Below are positions 20,899-29,748 of a stretch of DNA of 64,000 bases, one piece after another (position 1 is the first letter of the stretch; every line of letters starts with the position of its first letter). Below the pieces are notes generated by a model, which saw nothing but the letters and a program-made list of their open reading frames with translations, was not told the DNA's origin and did no database searches. A program made the position numbers and the translations under genes. This stretch comes from Leishmania infantum JPCM5 (taxonomy: Eukaryota > Euglenozoa > Kinetoplastea > Trypanosomatida > Trypanosomatidae): contig NC_009397.2 of NCBI RefSeq assembly GCF_000002875.2, forward strand, positions 581,762-645,761. Reading direction: 5' to 3'.

Positions 20899-22834
20899 AA
20901 TCCTGGTGAAGAAAGTCTGCTGCTCGTGTCGGCAGTCCTCCTTTCTTGTTGCGATCTTAAGCCGCTCTTTGGCCGAGTCGCAATGCGCGCCAGCGCCGCC
21001 GCCACCGCCAAATTCCCTTTACGGTACGTGCACGTGTGCCCCCGCATACGCACGCTGGGCCGCTTTCCGATAACCGGAAGATATCCGCCGAAGAATAGCA
21101 ACGACATAAAACAGGAAGCGCTCCAAAAAGAAAAAGCAGAGGTAGCAAGGAAAACGCCTGTACAGACTTTCCAAAGTAACGTCTTGACCTCTTCCACAGG
21201 TGCAGGGGCATGCACTCTCGCCGGTGTAGCACGTGTCTGTCGAGCACTGAGATGCCTGCCAACCACGCAGCCCGGCTGAGGGAAGGCCACCATCGCGCTC
21301 ACAGGCTCCGCTCTCGCACAAAGAATGTCATTCGCCTTTTACTCACCTCCATTTGTGGTGTCTCCGCTTGCGCGTGCTTGACTGAAAAGCGTTCCTCTGA
21401 GCCGCAGCACACGCCACGTGGCGCGGCCACCCGCACGTGCCCGCACCTCTTTCCCCACCCCACCCCGCCCCCGTCATCCTCCTTACACGCTCACCACCGC
21501 CATACGCAAGGGTTTCAACCAGGGGACACACACGCACGGAAAAGCAAGACGATGGCGACGACATCGTCGCAGCTCTTCTACTTTTTTTCTCACGCTCGCT
21601 TAGCAGCCTCCGTCCTTTTCTCCTCGCGAAAATCACTGCCTTTCCACGTTTCACCATGACAGACACAAATCACCACCGTCGCTCCGACACGGACAACAGG
21701 CGCAACGAAACAGCAGAGTTGTCCTTGTGCGGCCACCTCCTTGACCTCCCTCACGACGATGCTGGGCCACCCCACCGTGCTATCACCGGGCCCAGCGCCC
21801 ACCCTTCGTGCTGACGGACAAAGGCTGTGCTCGAGCTGTGCCGCAGAAATCCACCAGTCGCCATCATGACGCTTGCGCCCACTGCTGTCAAAGACGTGCA
21901 GATGCAAGAGAGGGAGGAGTACCCCACGCCGCCACAGACTCATGGCAGCGTCCAACCTGCCGAGGCACATGCGGGGAAGCCATCCAGGCGCACGCCCCTC
22001 ATGACCTCGGCGGACGTGGAAGATGGAGACAGCGTCCTCCGCACCCCCAGACAACAGCGCCGTCCTGAAGCTGGCCGCGTGAGGCGCAAAATGCGAGCAC
22101 CGCGCGCGCGCTGCCAAGCACAGCTTGCATGGTGCCTCACGCCCAGACAAGGCATCGAGAGGTGAGAGGAGCACGAATGATGGACGGAAAAGACGCGAAG
22201 AGATCCACACCAATCAGCCCAAAGGTGCATGCGCGCGAAATACGCGGCATCTCCCACGTCCGACCGGGTGGGCTGATGAGGCACAGGCGCCGGAAGCGTG
22301 ACGAGAGCATGCCGAATGGCGCCAGCGAGTCCTCCAGATTCCCGTGTGGCGAGCCGCCGCGCCATATTATGGGGTGCCGCGGCTTGGGGCGACTGAGGGC
22401 GGAGGCGTGGCATGCAGGCAGGGCACAGGGGCTCAGAGGGCCCTTACCGGCGCCTGGCCAGCTTCCCCCTTGAGCTCATCCGGCATGCGCCCGGACCACC
22501 CGCTATTGCCCGCGCGACAGACGCCACCGCTTCCGCCCCCCCGGAGCAGGGCCCTGAAGGCGGCCCACTCGGATCGAGGCGTGCCCGCGAGGCACATGAC
22601 CTCGATTTGGCGGCAGACGGCTCGTCCTGGGCGGCCAGGAGATTCAGCCGCAGTGCAGCAGAGGCAGGTGAGCTGTGGTTGTGTGTATGCGTCTATTGGT
22701 TGGCACGTTCGTGGGTGGAGCGGACGCGTTGGAGCGCCAACGCGCGTGCATTCGTTCTCGGCCATACAGCACCGGCCACACGCAACACTGCACCCCCACC
22801 CCACACATCCGCGCCGTGCGCAGAGGCAGCAGCA
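20899..22834 (+). repeat. Left arm of a large inverted repeat
   Basis: The reverse complement of 62065-64000 matches this segment nearly base for base; at 64000 the match is still running (aatcctggtgaag at 20899), so the arm is longer than seen. The inner limit is set by the gap at 62064. The arm contains the 3' flank of the 246-residue gene, the composite repeat and the start of element R1. Confidence 0.9.
21759..22737 (+). repeat. Composite repeat, copy A
   Basis: A GC-rich ~1-kb segment present in up to four copies: D (18108-18551, same orientation), B (60789-61588, inverted, 0.8 kb) and C (inside 62158-63142, inverted). It leads directly into SIDER2-like element R1. Short frames in it are conserved only because the DNA is nearly identical. 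The family is not identified; a SIDER1-like retroposon is possible. Confidence 0.8.
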
Positions 22835-23250
22835 GACACACGCCAGCACAGCAGTGCGCCGACTCAGTCAGCTGAGCACGGCCGCCGCCTCACACTCTAC
22901 GCAGACCCTCTCTGCCGGTCGCCACCTGCTGCGCCCCTCGGGGGTGTCCCAGGGCCCCCACCCACCCACCCCACGCACACACACCAGTAGGCAGTGAGCG
23001 TCGGGCGGGATGCGCTCGAGTCACGCGGAGGCTTCGCCCATCACATGGATGACACAAGCGTGTGCGCTGTCGCAGGTCGCTCTGGCCTCTCTGCGTCGTG
23101 GGCACGGGAACCCCCGTCACCACCCGAAGTGGTTCGGCATGGGCAGGGCTGGAAAAAAAACGAGGAGGGGGAGGGCTGCTTTGGCTTCCCACCCACACCC
23201 ACACACACACAGAATGGGAGGTGTGCGTGTGCAGTGGAGCCTGTGAGACT
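22738..23250 (-). repeat. SIDER2-like element R1
   Basis: First of four copies of a ~0.5-kb element (others at 34170, 43010, 51776; a gap-truncated inverted copy at 62065-62157). Shared from caacgcg-tgcattcgttctcgg through a run of G/A to a GT-rich end. Lies 1.2 kb downstream of the stop codon of phosphatase 1. Length, GC-richness and placement in a predicted 3'UTR fit SIDER2 degenerate retroposons of Leishmania, which affect mRNA stability; the assignment rests on these features, not on a search. Orientation given as sense to the minus-strand genes. Confidence 0.6.
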
Positions 23251-24477
23251 ACGCTGAGGTGGGCTGCATCATCCGGGAGGCCGGCGAAGAGGAGAGAACG
23301 GAAGAGAATAGGAAGTAGGAAACACACTGTTAGGAAAGAGGTGCAGAAAAAAGAGGTCAGCGAAGTAAACCTTGTGAGACGGCGCGCGCACAGAGGACCC
23401 TCTGCAGTTGCTGTGTAGAGGCATGTTGGGCGGTGGTCTAAAGCAGGTTGTAAAGCAGCAACCACTCCGCTTCGCAATCGACTCCCTGTTCCGTATGCAT
23501 GCCACCCACATACGCCTTCTCCTTCACCGGCTTGACGGCACAAGCATACTGGGGTCGCAACTGCTGTGCGTTCCTCTACAAAAACGAGCGTGAGTTGTTA
23601 GAGGGGAGTGGGTCTGGGCATGCGACGATCCGCACAAACGACCGCACTCTTCCCCTTCCCTCTCCTCCCTCCTCCTTTGCCATCAGCAGCAGCACACGCA
23701 ACTTCACTACTGAGGGATCACACTGGTCGACATCTTCTAGTGGGAGGCTCAGCAGGGGGGGAGGTGGAGGCGTTCCTCCGTGTGAGACAAGAACCAAAGA
23801 AAGCGCAAGAGGTAAGGGACAAAATAAGGGCGTCGCGGAGACGACGGGGAGGGCGAACTGAGTTACAACAACAAGTGAGCGCGGTACGTTCCTGTCGACC
23901 GCTGTGAGTCGCCGTTGCCATCACCACCCGTCCACCACCACCATCATCACCGATCGTCGTCCGCAGCCCGCACTCTTTCGAGCGTTCACAGGCAGAGAAC
24001 ATAATTAGCCACACACGAACACACGCGCATGTAGATATATATATATATATATAGAAGCTTGTAAGAGAGAAGAGCACGAGAAGACAACATCATCCTCACA
24101 AACTCAACAGCGCGGGAGGGAGGGAGAGGGAGGTGAGCGGGGGTGGGGGTGGGGATTACAACAACAAAGCCAAAGGAAGGGAAGGAAGGGAGCCCAGCAC
24201 ACAGGCCGCTGCGTATGCACGTGGGCTATAGGTGTATACGGTATGCCTGTGTGTGCTTGTACTCGGTGTGTATGGAGAGGAAGGTGGGCCTGTATTATGC
24301 GTGTGTGTGTGTGTGTGATGGAGCATGGGAGAGGCCTCGAGCCTTAGAGGGTGGGCAGGAACTCGTACGGCTGCTGTGCGCCGACTATGATGTCATTCAC
24401 CAACGCACATACCTATATTCGCTCCACCCTTTCCTTTTCTTCGCTTACATACAACAGCAGATATGTTCCGATACACA

Positions 24478-26562
24478 TCATGTGAACATGTGAGCGTACG
24501 CAAAGTCCGTCTTGCGGGCTGGCGCGGTCTCGTTCTTTTCTGCGCTATCGTACTGCTGCACTATGGGCCGCCGGGAGCACCCCTTTATAAGAAGAACGGC
24601 TCCCTTATTCCCGTTGACACCGCAGTAATTCGGTGCGGAGAAGATCGTCAAGACGCGGTCGTTGTGAGTCCACATGTGGCCCTCCATCGCCACCTGGTGC
24701 GCGCGGCAGATAAAATCGAAGTTGTTGTCGGCGCAGAATCGGTTCGAGGCTGATGGGCCAAACAAGAAGCCGCAGCCGCGAGGGTTCTGCTCGTACATGG
24801 CCACCTCGTTCGTTGGGTCCGACCAGAGAAGCCCTGCGATAAGGTCATCCTCCGCGGCCGTGATGTTGCCGCAGCTGTAATTGTGCCGCTCCAGGGCGCA
24901 GATATCCTCCACATTCTGCAAAACCGGCGAGAGGCCGCCGTGCGTCACAAAGAAGCGCATGTGCAGTGTCTGCACAATCGCGGCCAGCGGTAGGTCGAGG
25001 AACACCTTGTTCACGGCGCTCCACACCGCCGTCCCGGCCGCGGCGCCCAGCGACGACGTCGCCTCCGTCAAGAAGCCGTACACGCGCGACGTCTTCTCCT
25101 CCTCGTGGTTGCCACGCGTCAGGTAAACTAGCGTCGGGTATTCCACCTTCAGTGCCAGCAGCAGCAGCACCACCTCCAGGCTGTGCGGGCCGCGGTCCAC
25201 GTAGTCACCCATGAACAGGAAGCGGCGGTCGCGTCCGTCGGGGTTGCACCGGCGCCGGTCGTACTGCTGGCAGAGCACGCTCGTGTAGAGGTCCTGGAAC
25301 TGGCCGTGGATGTCGCCCACCACCACCAGCGTGTCGTGCGCTACCACCTCCAGCTCCAGCAGCGTTGGCTCCTTCACTAGCACCGCCGTCGCCGCAGCGC
25401 ACAGCTTCATGATGTAGTCCTCGTTGAAGAAGCTCGCCTGCGTGTACTCGTCGCCGTCCTTCTGCGATGCCGTCGGGGCACCGACGTCACCGCGCTCGCC
25501 ACGGCGCAGCAGCCACTCGATCAGCGGCAAAAACTCTCCGCTGCGTGGCGTCGCACCGAAGAAGTCAAACGTCCGCTTGTGCTGTACCCCTTCTTCCTCT
25601 TGGAAGTCCGGCGTGCTTGACAGGCTAGTGCCGCCTGCCACCGCCTCCAACACTGAGGAAAAGCTTCTGTTAGAGAGCAGGTGCTCCCGGGTTCGGTCTG
25701 TTGGACTGCGCAGAGGGTCGGGCAGGCGGTTGCTGGTCTTGGCTTCGCTGATGGCGAGCGTAGACGGGCGTTCGGCCATCGCCACCGACGGCCGCGAGTG
25801 AGGGGGGCTCGTGGGGTGCCGCAGCTTCCATGGTATGGCCGGTCGGCGATCGGGGAAGGGCTCGTGAATCTGATGGGCGCGCCGTGGCTGCAACGCTGGC
25901 GGGGCAGGCGGTGAAGGTGCTATGCTAATCTTAGGGGGGAGTCGCACGCACGGCAGTGGTATTGTGGTGCGGCTCTCGGTGGAGGACCTCGTCGTACCGC
26001 CGCCGCCAGTACTACGGCTGCCGGCCCCCATTGACGTAGTTGCATCCTCTACCGTGGCAGGGGCACTCGCCCATTCAACCGGGCTCGCTGGTGACTTTTC
26101 AGGCGCCGCCGCGGTTGTAGGCTCATGCGCTGGTGAGGTGGTGATGAGTGTGGAGAGCCGGCGCGCGATTCGCTCCAACGCGTCTGGCAGCGCTGATCGC
26201 GCACCAGAGCGCTCGGACGAGAGGGTTGGCTGCGCCGGCGGTGAAGTCTTTGGTGTTACCGCACCAGCGTGCTGATCGCCACTGTCGTTACCGCAGTAGC
26301 TGCTGCCGTTTTCACTGGCTCTGAACAGGGGTGACAGAGACGAGGATGACGCTGCCGCGGCAGTCGCTGGGGTGGCTGCTGAGACACTACCGGCGCCGAA
26401 GGTGCTGAAGAGAATGTTCTCGCTGTTCTTGAACGGGTCGTCATGGCGTTGTAGGGTTGGTGAAGAGAAGGGCGAGCGAGGCGCATGCGAATTGGTGTTC
26501 GGGAATATTTTCGACGGCGAGTGCGTCCGCCTGGTCGAGCGGTCGAACGGGTGACTCGACAT
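24478..26562 (-). CDS. PP1-like serine/threonine phosphatase with long N-terminal extension (paralogue 1)
   Basis: The protein has 694 residues from the ATG at 26562. The first ~330 residues are Ser/Pro/Thr-rich and unordered; the catalytic PPP domain follows with GDIHGQF (about 416), GDYVDRG (about 452), RGNHEE (about 482), THGGLSP (about 538), RAHQV and SAPNYCG (about 640). All metal ligands and the catalytic His of the PPP family are present, so it should be an active two-metal phosphatase; SAPNYCG is the PP1-type ending. The unusual RGNHEEEKTSRVYGF and the C-terminal tail set it apart from classical PP1. Residues from FFGATPRSGEF to VEDI are nearly identical in DNA to paralogue 2 at 53-55 kb, while both ends differ. 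Further upstream in-frame codons fall in a low-quality homopolymer region and are not used. Confidence 0.94.
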   Translation of the reverse strand: MSSHPFDRSTRRTHSPSKIFPNTNSHAPRSPFSSPTLQRHDDPFKNSENILFSTFGAGSVSAATPATAAAASSSSLSPLFRASENGSSYCGNDSGDQHAGAVTPKTSPPAQPTLSSERSGARSALPDALERIARRLSTLITTSPAHEPTTAAAPEKSPASPVEWASAPATVEDATTSMGAGSRSTGGGGTTRSSTESRTTIPLPCVRLPPKISIAPSPPAPPALQPRRAHQIHEPFPDRRPAIPWKLRHPTSPPHSRPSVAMAERPSTLAISEAKTSNRLPDPLRSPTDRTREHLLSNRSFSSVLEAVAGGTSLSSTPDFQEEEGVQHKRTFDFFGATPRSGEFLPLIEWLLRRGERGDVGAPTASQKDGDEYTQASFFNEDYIMKLCAAATAVLVKEPTLLELEVVAHDTLVVVGDIHGQFQDLYTSVLCQQYDRRRCNPDGRDRRFLFMGDYVDRGPHSLEVVLLLLALKVEYPTLVYLTRGNHEEEKTSRVYGFLTEATSSLGAAAGTAVWSAVNKVFLDLPLAAIVQTLHMRFFVTHGGLSPVLQNVEDICALERHNYSCGNITAAEDDLIAGLLWSDPTNEVAMYEQNPRGCGFLFGPSASNRFCADNNFDFICRAHQVAMEGHMWTHNDRVLTIFSAPNYCGVNGNKGAVLLIKGCSRRPIVQQYDSAEKNETAPARKTDFAYAHMFT

Positions 26563-26844
26563 GACGGACGGATGCGTCGAACCACCCCCGCCACCAAGTA
26601 AACAACCCAGCCAACCGAAAACCCTAAAAAACACCCCCCCCCCCCCCCAAAAAGCAAACCACCCCCCACCCCCCAGCCACCAGGGTTGCCACCTTCCGTC
26701 CTTTATTGGTCTTGTTCTTTTTTTTGGGGCGCGACCCTGAAAAGACTCCACCTACAAGGCCCGGGCCCCCCCACGCCGCTTTACCCNNGGGGGAGGGTGA
26801 GGGGGGGGGGGGCGCACGTCCACACACGGACACGGAGCGAGTCG
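26563..26844 (-). other. Low-quality homopolymer leader region with NN
   Basis: Contains an ~18-nt C run (about 26632-26649), further C/G runs and two N at 26787-26788. It separates the phosphatase 1 ATG from its probable splice acceptor. Sequence errors are likely, so leader length and any upstream codons here are unreliable. Confidence 0.7.
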
Positions 26845-26935
26845 CTTTCAAAGTGGAAACAAATACAAAAGAGACGCAACAACAACAGAAAGCAGAGGTG
26901 AGAAAGAAGGAGGGGGAGAAGGGAGAGGAGAGAGG
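26845..26935 (-). promoter_or_regulatory. Predicted trans-splice acceptor of phosphatase 1
   Basis: A long C/T tract (26935-26885 on the minus strand) is followed by the first AG at 26846-26845. The leader would be about 280 nt and includes the poor-quality patch. Confidence 0.5.
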
Positions 26936-28248
26936 GTGGCGTGTGTGTGTGTGTGTGTGTGTGTGTATGTCTGTCTGGAGTGACGGGCGTGGGAGAAGTG
27001 AGGCGACAGGAAAGGACACGCACCGCACGTACGCACGCGCAAACACACACACACACACAAACACGCCAGGCTTGGGGGAGGGAAAGGATGGTGGGTGTGA
27101 GTCGCTGAGGTGGTCGTGGCTTTGGGAAGTCGCCACAAGACTTCGATCGCGCCTTCTTCGTCGATAGTGACAGCGATGAGGTTAAGGAGGGGGTCCGCTT
27201 CCGCACGCGCTGCTCTCCTCCCACCTCACCGGCGTGAGTGCAAGCAGCTGGAGCACAAAGGCACAGAAGCAAAGAACACACCAGAATCTGTATGCTCGTG
27301 CGCCAGAGAAGGAACGAAAGAAATCGTGGCAGTGATGCTGACCGTACCCCTCTTCGTATAAGTGCTTGAGGGAACCGTTCGTGGGTACGCGATGCCGAGG
27401 TACTCGCTGTTCGATGGGCCAACCTATCCATCGCGTATGTGTGCGTGACGATAAGGTGGATGAGAAGCAGTGCAGTCATGCGAGGCAGTGCCCAAGAAGG
27501 AAAGAATGGAGACAGGAGGAGAAGAGCGAAGCAGATAAGAGCAGCGGCGCACACGCGCGCACGCACGCACGCACGCACGTACGCACGTACACACATACAC
27601 ACACACGCACAACACGAAAGAAACAGCAGGGAAGCCTGAGGTCAGCATGGACAGTTGGCACGCCGTCGTCATGTTTCTGCCATTTCTGCTTTTTCTCCTC
27701 GGCCGAGCACGCGATGTCTCTGCTTCGCTGTTTGCCGCTCCGCTCTCGCTGTTCGCTTGTTGTTCACCTGAACCGTATTGAACACCAACGCAGAGTGCAC
27801 ACACAAGCCCACCAACACGTCCCATCACATGGGCACTCACCACTGCCGACAGCATTGACACCGTCGCGGTATCCCTCGTGCGTTGGCTTCCGTCACCTCC
27901 CCCACTCCCCGCATTCAACGGGCATCTTCCCCGCATAGGCGCGACAAGCCTGATCGACTGCTTGGCGTAGAAGCGGAAAGGGAGGCTGCGAGAAATACGG
28001 GAGGGCGTGAGACGCTAGTCACGGCGCGCAGCACTGGCAGCAGCACCGGCCCACTTCAACGCACAGACACAGCCGCTTACCTGTAACCCTTGTTCTCTGT
28101 CTTACGGTTGCTGCGGAACGGCTGCTTGCTGCCGCTGCGGCTTTGGCTGTGACTTGGGTGTCGCCCCATCCGTCTTCAGTGCTGCGTCTGCTGCTAGGTG
28201 GAGAAGGTGACCACACTTCACAATGTCGGCTGGAGCGCGTGTGCCAAG
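26936..28248. other. Intergenic region with GT and AC microsatellites
   Basis: Contains a (GT)13 run at 26941-26966, AC tracts at 27045-27058 and 27590-27606, and the CGCA-repeat 27556-27585. Frames on both strands are repeat-derived. No gene or RNA recognised. Confidence 0.5.
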
Positions 28249-28650
28249 TTAGCGCTCTGCGGCCATATGCTGCACGATGGGGTCGCTAAACGCGATGGTG
28301 GTAGGCTTATTGAGCTTCTTGCGGAAGAAGGAAGAGCAAAGGACGGAGAGGAGCGTGTCGTAGCCCTTGGAGTTGATCTGCAGCCTCTTCATCAGTTCTG
28401 CATTGTAGCCGTCGGCCCGCTGCATCAAGACGTGATACGTTCTTCGGCCCAGAAGCGCACCTTTTTTCTTGACGGAGCTTGTGGTAGTTGCCGAGCTTCC
28501 TTGAACACAGCGCCGAGTCGGGTGACGAGGGGCCGGTGAGGCGGCGGCTGCAGCCGTCGTTGCTGGGGTACTGGCTGTGGCGATGTCGAAGACCTCGACA
28601 GTGCTCGCCTTCGCGTCCTCGTCGAGCAAGTCGAGGGCCAGCTCCACCAT
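28249..28650 (-). CDS. Small unknown protein, 133 residues
   Basis: From the ATG at 28650 (an in-frame TGA lies ten codons upstream) to the stop at 28249. The N-terminus MVELALDLLDEDAKASTVEV is followed by an Ala/Thr/Pro-rich linker (about 28-50). The C-terminal half is basic and helical: ALLGRRTYHVLMQRADGYNA, MKRLQINSKGYDTLLSVL, then SSFFRKKLNKPTTIAFSDP. The last half has normal protein composition, no membrane segment and no motif I recognise. Flanked by co-directional DRC11-like and phosphatase genes. It is short for a trypanosomatid gene and lacks a strong pyrimidine tract directly upstream, so it might be the 3' part of a decayed gene. Confidence 0.6.
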   Translation of the reverse strand: MVELALDLLDEDAKASTVEVFDIATASTPATTAAAAASPAPRHPTRRCVQGSSATTTSSVKKKGALLGRRTYHVLMQRADGYNAELMKRLQINSKGYDTLLSVLCSSFFRKKLNKPTTIAFSDPIVQHMAAER

Positions 28651-29748
28651 AATTGGCCTGTTGCCCAACCCAGGTCAGGTAATCGTCTCCATTGTCAAGG
28701 ACATCGCATTCTCAATGACAGCATGGTAACACACAATGATGACGTTGCGCATCATGCCGCCTTCGATCACGGGGCCGAGAGTCGGCCAGCCGCGAAAGAC
28801 GTGCACGCATTCGCTTGATTCGGAATGCGAAGTTGTGGAGAAAGGGAGAAGACCAGAGGCGCTGACCACCGAAGCACACCTGCCCATCCACGATGGTGGG
28901 CGCGTGTCTGACAAGGGTTGCGAGAGAGTGGATGGGTGAGTAGTGGAGGGCAGGGGAGTTGCTGGGCAGAAAAATGGCGACAGCAGTTGGATAGCGAAAC
29001 GAAAGGAGACGCCGTTAAAACGGCGACATCAGAAGGGCCCCATTCACGAGAGCGGCACCGTGAGGGCGCAGCAGCAGCAGCACGGCATTCGGGCGCTGCC
29101 GCACCCACACAGGAAAAAAAGGCTCAGTGCCCTTGTTCTACCTGCTTCATTAGACCAGGCAAGAGACACTCATAACAGGGGAGGGGGAGGGGTTCGTTGC
29201 TGCCCAGCCACGCATGCACACACGCTCGCGCTCGTCATGCCCGAGGCACTTGTTCCTCATCCCCGCGTCTGCCCCTCCCCACCCCCCCACCAGGCACATG
29301 CCCCCCTTCCATCGAGCAGGCAGAGTCTCCGACTATCAAAGAAAGAGGAGGTGATGGAGAGAGAGACGCCGGAGAGGAAGGGGGACGATATTACTTTGTT
29401 CGTTCGTGGCTCGACATGACAGAGACACACATCAGTGGGTCACGTTTACATACACCGATGCGCATACACCTGCCAGCCTGCCTGCACAGGTGCACCAAGG
29501 CATAAGGGCAGGGAAGAGCGCCAAGGCCCCTCCCCCTCCCCCAAAAAAAGAAGTCCCCGCCACGCAGGTCATCTAATATACATGTCACCCACGCCATCCT
29601 CAGCGAGAGAGAGAGAGGCAAACACGCACACACACACACACGCCACAACCATGCGCGGACGTGCAAACTGCATTCCCTCCACCCACCCCCACACCACCAC
29701 TGTAGACGATGTTGCTGCTTTTCCTTTTCTTCGCTCTGTTGGCAGCGA
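28651..29748. other. Intergenic region between DRC11-like and 133-residue genes
   Basis: 1.1 kb with no gene recognised; C/A-rich stretches around 29270-29300 and 29530-29545, AC microsatellite at 29626-29641. Presumed 3'UTR of the DRC11-like gene. Confidence 0.5.

Larger units (their letters stand above)
20725..24477. other. Convergent strand-switch region filled with repeats
   Basis: The rightward gene ending at 20724 meets the leftward unit whose last gene ends at 24478. The interval contains a GT tract (20754-20772), the left inverted-repeat arm, the composite repeat and SIDER2-like element R1, then sequence pyrimidine-rich on plus (23640-23680) switching to purine-rich (24060-24185). 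An AT-dinucleotide run is at 24035-24052 and GT at 24299-24318. No protein-coding gene is supported. Such regions are normally transcription termination zones. Confidence 0.55.

Noticed and set aside
21590..22213. Frames of 60-210 codons in the composite repeat, conserved in all copies
   Set aside because: Conservation is at DNA level and equal in all frames; no protein-like composition or known domain such as reverse transcriptase.
22344..22997. 217-codon plus-strand frame across composite repeat and R1
   Set aside because: Crosses the junction of two repeat units and is broken in other copies; Arg/Pro/His-rich translation.
26563..26751. Gly/Trp-rich extension of phosphatase 1
   Set aside because: Produced by homopolymer G/C runs next to an NN call; ATG at 26562 is preferred.
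27366..27938. Overlapping ~170-190 codon frames on both strands
   Set aside because: They translate CGCA/AC repeats on both strands; no codon bias like that of real genes here.
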